From Mycolicibacter sinensis (GTDB lineage Bacteria > Actinomycetota > Actinomycetes > Mycobacteriales > Mycobacteriaceae): a DNA stretch of 64,000 nucleotides. The notes under the pieces were generated by a model. It made no database searches. It saw only the letters and a list, made by a program, of their open reading frames with translations, and had not been told where the DNA came from. The stretch covers positions 1 to 64,000 of the forward strand of contig NZ_LZJK01000034.1 in NCBI RefSeq assembly GCF_001667945.1, written 5' to 3'. The position numbers were made by a program, and so were the translations under genes. Below are positions 24,181-33,047 of this stretch, piece by piece. How positions within the stretch are numbered: the stretch's first letter is position 1; every line of letters begins with the position of its first letter.

Positions 24181-25665
24181 TCAGTAGGCGAACGACAGCG
24201 GCGCCACCTCGTCGTCGGCGGGCGGCGCCGGCGGCGCGGGTTCGGCGTCGTGCTCCTGCGGTCCCTCGACGACGTAGCGCTTGATCAACCAGAACCAGAT
24301 CACCGCAAGCACCGCATAGACCAGCGTGAACAACACCAGGGAGGTGACGACTACGCCGACGGAGTTGCCCGAGACCCCCTCGGCCACCGTGAGACGCACA
24401 TTCTGATCGCCGGTCGGATTGGGGACCACGACCCAGGGCTGGCGGCCCATCTCGGTGAACACCCAGCCGGCGCTGTTGGCCAGGAACGGGGTGGGGATGC
24501 TCAAGAGCGCAAACCAGGCGAGCCAGCGTTGATTCGGGATCTGGCCGCGGCGAGTCAACCACAACGCGACCATCGCGAAGGCCACCGGTACCAGCAGCAG
24601 GCCGATCATCGCGCGGAACGACCAATAGGTGACGAACAGGTTCGGCCGGTAGTCGCCCGCGCCGAACTGCTGTTCGTAGCGCTGCTGGATATCGCGGACA
24701 CCCTCGAGCCGAACGTCGCTGAACCGGCCCTCGGCCAGGAACGGCAGCACGTAGGGCACCTCGACCACTCGCGTGAGGTGGTCGCAGTTGTTCTGCCGGC
24801 CGACGGTCAGGATCGAGAAATGCGGATCGGTGGCGGTGTCGCACAACGATTCCGCCGAGGCCATCTTCATCGGCTGCTGGACGAACATCAGCTTGCCCTG
24901 GATGTCGCCGGTGAAGAACAGCCCGACTGCCGCGACTAGCGCGACCCAACACCCCAGGATGGTTGCTGGGCGATACATACTGGCCGCGTCGACGCCGGCG
25001 GCGTGCGGGCCGCCGCCGCCCGCGGCGACACCCGCTCGCGACCGCACCATCCACCAGGCGCAGACCGCGGCGACGAACGTCCCCGCGGTCAGGAACGCGC
25101 CCGCGACCGCGTGCGACAACGCGGCCTGGGCGGTGTTGTTGGTGAACAGCGCCATGATGCTGTCCAACTCGGCACGCTTGGTCTCCGGATTGAAATGCGC
25201 CCCGACCGGGTGCTGCATGAACGAATTGGCGGCGATGATGAAGAACGCCGAAGCGTTGGTGGCGATGGCGACGACCCAGATGCACAACAGGTGCACCACT
25301 CGCGGCAACCGGTCCCAGCCGAAGATCCACAGGCCGATGAAGGTGGATTCGAAGAAGAAGGCGGCCAGGCCCTCCATGGCCAGCGGTGCGCCGAATACGT
25401 CGCCGACGAACCGCGAGTATTCGCTCCAGTTCATCCCGAACTGGAATTCCTGGACGATCCCGGTGGCGACGCCGAGCGCGAAGTTGATCAAGAACAGCTT
25501 GCCGAAGAACTTGGTGAGCCGGTACCAGGCGACGTTGTCGGTGAGCGTCCACACCGTCTGCATCACCGCCACCAGCGGCGCCAAACCGATGGTCAGCGGC
25601 ACGAAGATGAAGTGGTAGACGGTGGTGATCCCGAATTGCCACCGCGATACGTCGACGACGTCCAT
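24181..25665 (-). CDS. cydA: cytochrome bd quinol oxidase subunit I (CydA)
   Basis: A 494-residue membrane protein. It starts MDVVDVSRWQFGITTVYHF, with His18 matching the distal haem ligand (His19 in E. coli); then FGKLFLINFALGVATGIVQEFQFGMNW, and further on ANSFMQHPVG and GWVFTEMGRQPWVV, the conserved EMGRQPW that bears haem-binding and proton-path residues. The chain is shorter than E. coli CydA, as expected for the short Q-loop form. The start has GGGAG 8 bases upstream. First gene of a cydA-cydB-cydD-cydC operon on the minus strand, divergent from a SCO6745-like gene. Confidence 0.96.
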   Translation of the reverse strand: MDVVDVSRWQFGITTVYHFIFVPLTIGLAPLVAVMQTVWTLTDNVAWYRLTKFFGKLFLINFALGVATGIVQEFQFGMNWSEYSRFVGDVFGAPLAMEGLAAFFFESTFIGLWIFGWDRLPRVVHLLCIWVVAIATNASAFFIIAANSFMQHPVGAHFNPETKRAELDSIMALFTNNTAQAALSHAVAGAFLTAGTFVAAVCAWWMVRSRAGVAAGGGGPHAAGVDAASMYRPATILGCWVALVAAVGLFFTGDIQGKLMFVQQPMKMASAESLCDTATDPHFSILTVGRQNNCDHLTRVVEVPYVLPFLAEGRFSDVRLEGVRDIQQRYEQQFGAGDYRPNLFVTYWSFRAMIGLLLVPVAFAMVALWLTRRGQIPNQRWLAWFALLSIPTPFLANSAGWVFTEMGRQPWVVVPNPTGDQNVRLTVAEGVSGNSVGVVVTSLVLFTLVYAVLAVIWFWLIKRYVVEGPQEHDAEPAPPAPPADDEVAPLSFAY

Positions 25666-25803
25666 GGGCGATCTCCCGGAGCTGCAGAGCAGGTGCTACG
25701 ACAGAGTGTAGTAGTAATGCCGAGCCGGCACTAGTTTGTTATGGAGCCAGTAGGATCCGGGCCGGTGATGCGCGATGAGACACCCGAAGAAGGAGTCGAA
25801 CCC

Positions 25804-26556
25804 ATGAGCGATATCGAAACCTCGGCCGCGGCCGCCGGAGCGGCGATGGAGCAGGCCGTCGCGGTGTTCATGCTCCACCCGGAGACCTTCGCCGACAGCA
25901 TCGCCGCCGGGTACCAGAATCCGCTGGCCGGCTACGTTGCCGGACGCGCCGGAGTACTGGGCGAGACCACCGGGGCCACCGTCGGCGCGGTGTTCGCGGT
26001 GTTCGAACCGACCGCGCTGAGCGCGATGTGGGACGACGGCGTCGCGGTGCGCGGCGCGGCTGGTGCGGCGCAACAGTATTGGGCCCAAACGGCTGAATTC
26101 GGCCGCAAGTACCTCGCCGATGCCCAGGGGCTGGACCGGATCACCGCACTGGGGGAGAAGGTCGTCGCCGCGACGCCGATCGCCGGGCTGCCGCTGTTCG
26201 CCGGCTGGCGCGCCATGCCGCTGGCCGACGACGCTGCCGCGCGGGCGCTGCAGGTGATGTTCATCCTGCGTGAACTGCGGGCCGGCGTGCACTTCAACGC
26301 GCTTGCGATCTCCGGCATCACCCCGATCGAGGCGCACATGCTCAACAAGGGACCGCAGTACGCCGCGATGTTCGGCTGGCCCGAACCGTTCCCGGACGGC
26401 GCGGACAAGAAGGACCGCTACGACCAGATCGAACAGGCGACCAACCGGCGTATGGCGGAGCTGTTCGCAGCCGCCCTGACCGCGACCGAAGCCGAGGAGC
26501 TGGCCCGGTTGAGCACCGACGCGCTGGCGTCGTTGCAGGCCGCCGTTCCGGGCTGA
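25804..26556 (+). CDS. SCO6745-family helical protein
   Basis: A 250-residue, Ala-rich, mostly helical protein. The order HPETFADSIAAGYQNPLAGY, VAGRAGVLGETTGATVGAVF and a later LQVMFILRELRAGVHFNALA matches the SCO6745 family of actinobacteria, for which no biochemical function is settled. ATG 25804 is preferred to 25741, having GAAGGAG 8 bases upstream. It is divergent from cydA with a 138-bp gap and convergent with the IclR-type gene (1 bp apart). No signal peptide or membrane helix was seen, so probably cytoplasmic. Confidence 0.75.
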   Translation: MSDIETSAAAAGAAMEQAVAVFMLHPETFADSIAAGYQNPLAGYVAGRAGVLGETTGATVGAVFAVFEPTALSAMWDDGVAVRGAAGAAQQYWAQTAEFGRKYLADAQGLDRITALGEKVVAATPIAGLPLFAGWRAMPLADDAAARALQVMFILRELRAGVHFNALAISGITPIEAHMLNKGPQYAAMFGWPEPFPDGADKKDRYDQIEQATNRRMAELFAAALTATEAEELARLSTDALASLQAAVPG

Positions 26557-26557
26557 G

Positions 26558-27448
26558 CTAGCCCGCAGTCTCGTCGGCGAGAGCGGCGCTGAGCCGGCGG
26601 GTCGCGGCGTGCAGCTGCGTTCCCAGCCGGGTGACTGCCGCGCCGCTCAGCGGGTCGGCGCTGGGAACCAGGCTCAACATCAGCGCGATACGGGATCCCG
26701 GCCCCAGGATGGGCGAGTCGATGTGGCTGACCTTGTAGCTGCGGTCGGGAGCGAGGCTGGCCGGGAACCAATCCTCGGTGTGGATCAGTTCGTCGGTCAA
26801 CGCCTGCGCCAGCTGGCTCAGGCGGGTGGAACGCACCTCGGCGCTGCGCACGATCAGCGCCAATTCCTGCAGGCGTAGGTCGGGCAGGATGTGCAGCCCG
26901 ACCGCGTAGCCACGTTGTTCGGCGGCGGCCAGCGCCTGGCGGTAGCGGTGGCGTACGTCCGCGGGCAGCGCGGCCAGCCACCGCTCCCGCGCACCCGGGC
27001 CCGACCAGGCCACGATCGACGCCCCGTAGGGCGGGCGGTGCGGAAACTGGGTGCCGATGGGCATCGGGTGACCGCCGCCCTGGGGGCTGCGGACCTGATC
27101 GACGACGGTGGAGTAGTCGTCGCTCACCGAGAAGGCGACGCAGTGCGCACCGGTGGTCGCCGACAGCTCGGACATCGCCGAGCGGGCCAGCACCAGGGCC
27201 GGGTAGCGGCCGGACGCCTCGCGGCCGAGCCGGACCAGAGCGGGGCCGAGGTGGTAGGTCTTGCGAACCGGGTCGCGTAGCAGCCACCCGGCCCGCAGTA
27301 GTTCGGCCAGCATCGAGTGGCAGCTGGCCTTGTGGACGCTCAAATGGCGCGATATCTCGGCCAGCGTCATGCCCTCGTTCCTCAGATCCGCCAGGTGGTC
27401 GAACAGGTTCACGACCCGCTCGGTCTGCGGGGAGGGACGCGGCGCCAT
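26558..27448 (-). CDS. IclR-family transcriptional regulator
   Basis: A 296-residue regulator. The winged helix at residues 8-65 includes TERVVNLFDHLADLRNEGMTLA-like spacing (helix 1), then EISRHLSVHKASCHSMLAEL and GWLLRDPVRKTYHLGPALV. The C-terminal effector domain carries GAHCVAFSVSDDYSTVV and PPYGASIVAWSGP. The start ATG 27448 lacks a clear ribosome site. It is divergent from the SDR gene at 27509; an inverted repeat at 27468-27484 sits in the 60-bp gap. It likely governs the SDR, decarboxylase and triple amidohydrolase row (27509-33037). Confidence 0.85.
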   Translation of the reverse strand: MAPRPSPQTERVVNLFDHLADLRNEGMTLAEISRHLSVHKASCHSMLAELLRAGWLLRDPVRKTYHLGPALVRLGREASGRYPALVLARSAMSELSATTGAHCVAFSVSDDYSTVVDQVRSPQGGGHPMPIGTQFPHRPPYGASIVAWSGPGARERWLAALPADVRHRYRQALAAAEQRGYAVGLHILPDLRLQELALIVRSAEVRSTRLSQLAQALTDELIHTEDWFPASLAPDRSYKVSHIDSPILGPGSRIALMLSLVPSADPLSGAAVTRLGTQLHAATRRLSAALADETAG

Positions 27449-27467
27449 GGGACAACCGTAGCCCGGC

Positions 27468-27484
27468 AGTCGCATAGTGCGACT
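27468..27484. promoter_or_regulatory. inverted repeat, candidate IclR-type operator
   Basis: AGTCGCA-TAG-TGCGACT, 7-bp perfect arms with a 3-bp centre, placed 20 bp from the iclR start and 24 bp from the divergent SDR start. A similar half (GTATACGCGAC) follows at 27495-27505, overlapping the SDR -10 region. Confidence 0.65.
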
Positions 27485-27495
27485 CCTTGCGGTGG

Positions 27496-27501
27496 TATAC
27501 G
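27496..27501 (+). promoter_or_regulatory. candidate -10 box of the decarboxylase/amidohydrolase operon
   Basis: TATACG, 7 bases before the GTG at 27509. It departs from TANNNT at the last position, so weaker than the other leaderless promoters here. Confidence 0.35.
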
Positions 27502-27508
27502 CGACCAT

Positions 27509-28459
27509 GTGACGATGGCCACAATGATGGACCTTCGGGGCAAGGTAGCGGTCGTAACCGGTGGAGCCGGCGGCATCGGCCGGGCGATGGGCAGGCGCTT
27601 CGGCCAGGAAGGCATGAGCGTGGTGCTCGCCGATGTCCTCGCCCAACCGCTGGAAGAGGCGACCCGGGTCCTGACCGACGAGGGCATTGCGGCCGTCGGG
27701 GTGGTCACCGACGTCACCGACTACTCCTCGGTCGAGTCGCTGGCCAAGGAGGCGTTGGCACGCTTTGGTGCCGTCCATGTGGTGTGCAACAACGCCGGCA
27801 CCGGAGCGGTCTCCGAGGGCTACCTGTGGGAGCACGACCTGGCCGATTGGCGCTGGGGAATCGACGTCAACGTGCTGGGCGTCATCCACGGCATCAAGGC
27901 TTTCGTGCCGATCCTGCTCGAGCAGGGCGAGGGGCACGTCGTCAACACCTGCTCGGGCAACGGTGGGTTCGCGCCGATCGCCCGCGGGGCCATGGGCGGG
28001 CCGGCCACCGCCGTCTACCCGATGACCAAGGCGGCGGTGCTCTGCCTGACCGAAAGCCTCTACAGCCACCTGGAGATGACCGGGACACGGGTACGGGCGC
28101 ATGTCCTGTTCCCGGGCGGGTTTTTGAACACCGGCATCTGGGAGTCGTGGCGGCACCGCCCGCAGCGCTACGCCGCCACCCAGCAACGGCGCACCCCCGA
28201 GGCGACCCTGGCAGCGGTGGTGGCCCGCTTCGAGGCCGCCGGCGCACATGTCGAGTTCACCCCGCTCGAGACCGTCGCCGATCAGGTCGTGGACGGAATA
28301 CAAGCGGACCGCTTCTGGATGATGGGCCCGCCCACCGCCTCGGATCAGGTCGTGGCCAGCAAGGCGGCGTCGATTCTCGCGCGCGGCGAGCCCGACTACT
28401 TGGTTGACGTCCTGGGCCGGCACGCCCAGAACGCGACGGAGGAAGGAGAAAAGCGTTGA
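27509..28459 (+). CDS. short-chain dehydrogenase/reductase (SDR)
   Basis: A 316-residue classical SDR: TGGAGGIGRAMGRRF binds the cofactor, NNAGTGAVSEG follows, Ser in NTCSGNGGF and the YxxxK pair in VYPMTKAAVLC complete the triad. It is longer than a 250-residue FabG, with an extension (RHRPQRYAATQQRRTPEAT onward) that resembles SDRs of mycobacterial lipid or terpene degradation. GTG 27509 lies 7 bases after a -10-like box; ATGs at 27515, 27524 and 27527 in the same frame are alternatives. Its stop overlaps the TTG of the decarboxylase-like gene. First gene of the operon opposite IclR. Confidence 0.88.
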   Translation: MTMATMMDLRGKVAVVTGGAGGIGRAMGRRFGQEGMSVVLADVLAQPLEEATRVLTDEGIAAVGVVTDVTDYSSVESLAKEALARFGAVHVVCNNAGTGAVSEGYLWEHDLADWRWGIDVNVLGVIHGIKAFVPILLEQGEGHVVNTCSGNGGFAPIARGAMGGPATAVYPMTKAAVLCLTESLYSHLEMTGTRVRAHVLFPGGFLNTGIWESWRHRPQRYAATQQRRTPEATLAAVVARFEAAGAHVEFTPLETVADQVVDGIQADRFWMMGPPTASDQVVASKAASILARGEPDYLVDVLGRHAQNATEEGEKR

Positions 28460-29259
28460 GCGCCACTGCAGTACGCTACGGCCCTCGTCCACCCGAGGAG
28501 CGGGTCGACCACGAGATCGACGCCACCACCGCGCCGATTGCCACCGAGGCGGTGACCATCACCTATCTCACCGATCCGGAGATCGTCGCGGCCGTGCTGC
28601 CCAAACCGCTGGCACCGGCCGCCGAACCGCTGGTGCGCATCCAGGTCCAGCGGGTGCGGCTGACGGGCAGAGCGCCGTTCGGGTCGGCGGTGTTCTCGGT
28701 GACCGCCCGGCACGGCGACACCGAGGGCGACTATCCGCTGTTCATGCCCCAGTCCACCGAACAATCGGTCACCGGCGGACGCGAAACCTTCGGCGAGCCC
28801 AAGAAACTGGCCCACATCGAGGTCGAGCGCGACGGCGACCGCGTCACCGCGGGTGTGGACCGGCTGGGCCACCAGCTGATCCGGGTGAGCGGCCGGGTGA
28901 CCGGTCCGGGACAGTTGCCTCCCGACCAGGTGAACACCGAGTTCTACTTCAAGTTCCTGCGTGCCCCCGACGGCGGCGGCATCACCGACCCGCACCTGGT
29001 CTACGGCGAATACCACCGGCACTACGAGTTAATGGAGACGATCGAGGGTACGTGCGAGTTAGGAGACTCCCCGCTGGATCCGGTGGCCGACATCGTGATC
29101 CGCGAGCTCCGGTCGATCACCTGGTGTCGCCGCCGCACTATCCAGGTGGGGCGGATCGTGGAGCGGGTTCCGGCCGAATGGCTGCTGCCCTACGTGCATC
29201 AGCGCTACGACGATGTGGCCCTGCTGGCCGCCCCCAGCCCCGAGTCGGCGCGGGCATAA
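28456..29259 (+). CDS. acetoacetate decarboxylase-like protein
   Basis: A 267-residue member of the acetoacetate decarboxylase superfamily. It has EAVTITYLTDPEIVAAVLPKPL, a mid-chain GDYPLFMPQSTEQSVTGGRE and FGEPKKLAHIEVER; the first Lys of EPKK corresponds to the Schiff-base lysine of acetoacetate decarboxylase with its neighbouring Glu. ADC removes CO2 from a beta-keto acid, but superfamily members also do aldolase-dehydratase or lactonase chemistry. The TTG start overlaps the SDR stop (TTGA) and follows AAGGAG. With the SDR upstream this could be oxidation of a hydroxy acid to a keto acid, then decarboxylation. Confidence 0.83.
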   Translation: MSATAVRYGPRPPEERVDHEIDATTAPIATEAVTITYLTDPEIVAAVLPKPLAPAAEPLVRIQVQRVRLTGRAPFGSAVFSVTARHGDTEGDYPLFMPQSTEQSVTGGRETFGEPKKLAHIEVERDGDRVTAGVDRLGHQLIRVSGRVTGPGQLPPDQVNTEFYFKFLRAPDGGGITDPHLVYGEYHRHYELMETIEGTCELGDSPLDPVADIVIRELRSITWCRRRTIQVGRIVERVPAEWLLPYVHQRYDDVALLAAPSPESARA

Positions 29260-29263
29260 GCGC

Positions 29264-30478
29264 ATGGACCGCTACACCGTCATCTCGGCCGACTGTCACG
29301 CCGGTGCCGACCTGCTCGACTATCGCCAGTACCTGGATCCGGGCTACCGCGACGAATTCGACGGCTGGGCCAAGGAATACGTCAACCCGTTCGGCGACCT
29401 CACCGAGCCGGAGGCTGAGCGCAACTGGAACAGTGAGCGACGCAACGCCGACCTGGACACCGAAGGCATTGCCGGCGAAGTCATCTACCCCAACACCGTC
29501 CCGCCGTTTTTTCCCCAGGGGAGCCTGGCCGCTCCACCGCCAGAGACCGCCCGCGAACTCGAACTGCGCTGGGCCGGCTTGCGTGCGCACAATCGCTGGC
29601 TGGCAGACTTCTGCGCCCTATCGCCTGAGCGGCGCGCCGGGGTCGGCCAGATCCTGCTCGGCGACCTTGACCAAGCCGTCGCCGAAATAGCGCAGATCGC
29701 CAAACTCGGATTGCGCGGCGGTGTGCTGCTGCCTGGGGTCGCCCCGGGCACCGGCATCCCCCCGCTCTACGCCGAGCACTGGGCACCGTTGTGGGCTGCC
29801 TGCGACGAAGCGGGGGTGGTGGTCAACCACCACGGTGGCAACGCCGGACCATCCCCGATCGACGGGTGGGGCAGCTCGTTCGCCGTCTGGGTGTATGAGA
29901 CCCATTGGTGGGCGCATCGGGCGTTGTGGCACCTGGTCTTCAGCGGTGTCCTGGATCGTCATCCAGACCTCACCGTGGTCTTCACCGAGCAGGGCGCCGG
30001 GTGGATACCGGCGACACTCGACTCGCTCGACGTCGCGGCTGCCCGCTATGCGCGACCGAGCTCGGCGATCGCCCGCTTCGCCGGGCCCACCGCCGGCTCC
30101 CTGAGCCGCCAACCCAGCGAGTACTGGTTCCGGCAGTGCTACGTCGGCGCCAGCTTCATGCGCCCCATCGAGTGCGCGCAGCGGCACGCCATCGGCGTCG
30201 AGAAGATCATGTGGGGTAGCGACTACCCGCACTACGAGGGAACCGCGCCCTATACCCGGGAAGCGTTGCGCTACACCTTCGCCGGCGTCCCGCCGGCCGA
30301 AGTGGCGGCCATGGTGGGCGGCAATGCAGCGGCTGTCTACCGCTTCGACCTGGCGGCTCTGGCGCCGTTGACGGCCCGCATCGGCCCGACCGTGGCCGAG
30401 GTCGCCGAGCCGCTGGCCGAGGTGCCCGCCGATGCGAGCAGCACCGTGTTCGAGCCCGACCCCATCCGCACCTGGTAG
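29264..30478 (+). CDS. amidohydrolase (PF04909), first of three paralogues
   Basis: A 404-residue amidohydrolase-2 type TIM-barrel. SADCHAGADL gives the N-terminal DxH metal pair; RAHNRWLADFC, VVNHHGGNAG with a metal His, VVFTEQGAGWIP, and MWGSDYPHYEGT with the conserved metal Asp follow. This layout belongs to the ACMSD/2-pyrone-4,6-dicarboxylate hydrolase/gamma-resorcylate decarboxylase group: metal-dependent decarboxylases and hydrolases. ATG 29264 lies 4 bp after the decarboxylase-like gene. It shares PNTVPPFFP and DEFDGWAKEY with the third paralogue (31769), so those two are the closer pair. Confidence 0.88.
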   Translation: MDRYTVISADCHAGADLLDYRQYLDPGYRDEFDGWAKEYVNPFGDLTEPEAERNWNSERRNADLDTEGIAGEVIYPNTVPPFFPQGSLAAPPPETARELELRWAGLRAHNRWLADFCALSPERRAGVGQILLGDLDQAVAEIAQIAKLGLRGGVLLPGVAPGTGIPPLYAEHWAPLWAACDEAGVVVNHHGGNAGPSPIDGWGSSFAVWVYETHWWAHRALWHLVFSGVLDRHPDLTVVFTEQGAGWIPATLDSLDVAAARYARPSSAIARFAGPTAGSLSRQPSEYWFRQCYVGASFMRPIECAQRHAIGVEKIMWGSDYPHYEGTAPYTREALRYTFAGVPPAEVAAMVGGNAAAVYRFDLAALAPLTARIGPTVAEVAEPLAEVPADASSTVFEPDPIRTW

Positions 30479-30491
30479 CGAAAGGCTAACT

Positions 30492-31760
30492 GTGAAACCG
30501 TATCTGATCATCTCCGCCGACACTCACGCCGAACTCCCGACCGAGCGATACCGCGAGTACGTCGACCTCGAATACGCCGAGGACTTCGAGGCGTACCTGG
30601 CCGAGAAGACCGCCGCGGCCAAGGCCGGTGGATTCATCGACGAGGAATTCGCCCACGAGTGGTTCTCCGAGCACGGTGACGGAATCGCCGGCGGATGGGA
30701 TGTCGCCCTGCGGGACCGGGAACTCGACGGTGACGGAGTGGTCGGCGAGGTCATCTTCCCCGACGCCGATGCGGTGACCGGAGTTGCCGGGGCTCCGTTC
30801 GGGGCGGGCCTGGGCCAGTCGGGAGACCTCGACCCGGGGCGCGCTATGGCCGGAGCGCGGGCCCACAACCGCTGGCTGGCCGAGCTGTGCAGCCACAGCC
30901 CCGAGCGCCGCGCCGGGGTTGCGGTGGTTCCGATCCTGGCGGATGTCGACGCGGCGGTGGCCGAGATCACCCGCGCGGCAGAATCCGGCCTGCGGGGCGG
31001 GATCCTGATCCCGGCACGCTGGGTCGGCTACCCGCCGTACCACGACCGGCGCTACGACAAGGTGTGGGCGGCCTGCCAGGACCTGCAGATGCCGGTGCAC
31101 ACCCACTCCGGGCCCGCCCCGCAAGAGGAGTACGGCGGGCACCTGGGCATCTATGTCACCGAAGTGCGCTGGTGGGGTGCGCGGCCGTTGTGGTTCGCGT
31201 TGTGGTCGGGGGTGTTCGAGCGCTTTCCCGGGCTGCGCTGGGGGGTCACCGAATGCGGTGCTTTCTGGGCCAATGATCTGCTCTGGCTGATGGACACCCG
31301 GTTTCTGCGTGAGCACTCGGCCAAGAAGATGAGCCGCCAGATGGAGGGCGATCTGACGATGCCGCCGTCGGCCTACTTCGACCGGAACTGTTTCATCGGG
31401 GCCACCACCACCGAGCGTAGGGAACTGGCCCGACGCTACGAGATCGGCGTCTCCAACTTGCTGTGGGGCAACGATTTTCCGCACCCGGAGGGGACGTGGC
31501 CGCACACCCGCGACTGGCTGCGGCGTTCCTTCTGGGACATCCCGGTCGAGGAGACCCGGCAGATGCTGGGCCTGGCGGCGGCCGAGCTGTACAACTTCGA
31601 TCTGGACGCGCTGGCGCCGCTGGCTGAGCGCATCGGCCCCACCCCGCAGGACCTCGGGCAAGACGATGCGGTGAGCATCCCCAAGTGGGAGGCAGCCCGA
31701 CAGGCCGGCCGACACTGGCTGACCGACGCCGAGCCGATCCCCGACCTGGTGCAGAACTGA
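30492..31760 (+). CDS. amidohydrolase (PF04909), second paralogue
   Basis: A 422-residue amidohydrolase-2 protein: SADTHAELPTERYREYVDLE at the N-terminus (DxH pair), ARAHNRWLAELC, VHTHSGPAPQEEYGG (metal His), GVTECGAFWANDLLW and LLWGNDFPHPEGTWPHTRDW with the metal Asp. The motif is GNDFPHPE where the two neighbours read GSDYPHY/EE, and its N-terminal block lacks the PNTVPPFFP segment, so it is the divergent member, perhaps with another substrate. Start GTG 30492 follows AAAGG. It is separated from the flanking paralogues by 13 and 8 bp. Confidence 0.88.
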   Translation: MKPYLIISADTHAELPTERYREYVDLEYAEDFEAYLAEKTAAAKAGGFIDEEFAHEWFSEHGDGIAGGWDVALRDRELDGDGVVGEVIFPDADAVTGVAGAPFGAGLGQSGDLDPGRAMAGARAHNRWLAELCSHSPERRAGVAVVPILADVDAAVAEITRAAESGLRGGILIPARWVGYPPYHDRRYDKVWAACQDLQMPVHTHSGPAPQEEYGGHLGIYVTEVRWWGARPLWFALWSGVFERFPGLRWGVTECGAFWANDLLWLMDTRFLREHSAKKMSRQMEGDLTMPPSAYFDRNCFIGATTTERRELARRYEIGVSNLLWGNDFPHPEGTWPHTRDWLRRSFWDIPVEETRQMLGLAAAELYNFDLDALAPLAERIGPTPQDLGQDDAVSIPKWEAARQAGRHWLTDAEPIPDLVQN

Positions 31761-31768
31761 GGACACCC

Positions 31769-33037
31769 ATGGCTGCAACTTCTGATGACCGCTACGTCGT
31801 GATCTCCACGGACACCCACGCCGGAGCCGACCTCTACGGCTACAAGCCATATCTGCCCGCCTCACTGCACGACGAGTTCGACGCCTGGGCCAAGGCCTAT
31901 GCCAGCCCGTTCGACGACCTGATCGTCGCCACCGCCAACCGCAACTGGGACCACGACCTGCGGATTACCGAAATGGACGACGACGGGGTCGCCGCAGAGG
32001 TACTGCTGCCCAACACCGTTCCACCGTTCTTCCCGACCACTCCCAACATCACCATCAACCTGCCGCGCACGCGTGCGGAGTTCGAGAAGCGCTGGGCCGG
32101 CGTGCAGGCCCACAACCGTTGGCAGGTCGACTTCTGCGGGCTGGCGCCGACCCGGCGTCGCGGCCTGATACAGGTCTTTCCCAACGACATCGAGCTGGCG
32201 CTCACCGAGATTCGTTGGGGCGCCGCGCAGGCCTGCTTCGGCGGTGTGCTGATCCCGCCGGTATCGCCGGGGGACCCGCAGGTGGCCCCGCTGTTTCACA
32301 CACGCTACGAGCCGATCTGGGAACTATGCGCGGACCTGGATCTGACGGTGGTGCAGCACGCCGGCGCGGGCAGTCCCGAGATGCCGATGGACCAGCCGGC
32401 CTCCAACGCGGTACTGATCACCGAGATGGCACTGTGGGCGCAGCGCACGCTGAGCCACCTCATCCTCGCCGGGGTCTTCGAGCGGCATCCGACGCTACGG
32501 TTCGTACCGACCGAGCAGGGCACCCTGTGGGTGCAACAGCAACTGATGATGCTCGACGCCATGGTGCCCACGATGAAGTCCGAGGCGAACAATCGCACCT
32601 ACGGGATGTTCGGCGGATCATCCGTCGACGAAATGACCCTGGCTCCCAGCGAATACGCCCGCCGGAACTGCTATTTGGCCAGCGAGCTGACACCCTACGA
32701 CGTGGCGACGATCGATTACCTGGGCGCTGACCACATCATGTGGGGCAGTGATTATCCCCATGAGGAGGGTTTCACCCCGCATTCCAAACTGGCCATCCGC
32801 TGGGCTTTGCATGACCGGACGCAAGACGAGTGCCGCAGGATCCTCGGCGGCACCGCAGCTCGGCTGTACCGGTTCGACCTCGATGCACTGGCGCCCGTTG
32901 CCGCCAAGATCGGACCCACTGTCACCGAAGTGGCAACACCGTTGGGTGACACCGGTTACGTGGCCCCCGGCGGGTTCGGCTACCGGCCATTCGAGGGTGG
33001 GCTGGCACTGAAGCGGCTGGCCCCGGCACGCCGCTAG
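31769..33037 (+). CDS. amidohydrolase (PF04909), third paralogue
   Basis: A 422-residue amidohydrolase-2 protein: STDTHAGADLYGYKPYLP, DEFDAWAKAYASPFDDLIV, PNTVPPFFPTTPN, VVQHAGAGSPEMP with the metal His, FVPTEQGTLWVQQQLMML and IMWGSDYPHEEGFTPH. Closely parallels the first paralogue (29264) in block order and sequence. ATG 31769 stands 8 bp after the second paralogue. It ends the plus-strand cluster, 10 bp from the convergent flavin monooxygenase. Predicted cytoplasmic metalloenzyme; whether it hydrolyses or decarboxylates cannot be told. Confidence 0.88.
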   Translation: MAATSDDRYVVISTDTHAGADLYGYKPYLPASLHDEFDAWAKAYASPFDDLIVATANRNWDHDLRITEMDDDGVAAEVLLPNTVPPFFPTTPNITINLPRTRAEFEKRWAGVQAHNRWQVDFCGLAPTRRRGLIQVFPNDIELALTEIRWGAAQACFGGVLIPPVSPGDPQVAPLFHTRYEPIWELCADLDLTVVQHAGAGSPEMPMDQPASNAVLITEMALWAQRTLSHLILAGVFERHPTLRFVPTEQGTLWVQQQLMMLDAMVPTMKSEANNRTYGMFGGSSVDEMTLAPSEYARRNCYLASELTPYDVATIDYLGADHIMWGSDYPHEEGFTPHSKLAIRWALHDRTQDECRRILGGTAARLYRFDLDALAPVAAKIGPTVTEVATPLGDTGYVAPGGFGYRPFEGGLALKRLAPARR

Positions 33038-33047
33038 GGCCAACGTT

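Noticed and set aside
23108..25642. 844-residue minus-strand frame joining cydA and cydB
   Set aside because: Only the last 350 codons read as CydB; the upstream part is an out-of-frame shadow of cydA with low-complexity Arg/Gly/His. A strong ribosome site marks the real cydB start at 24160.
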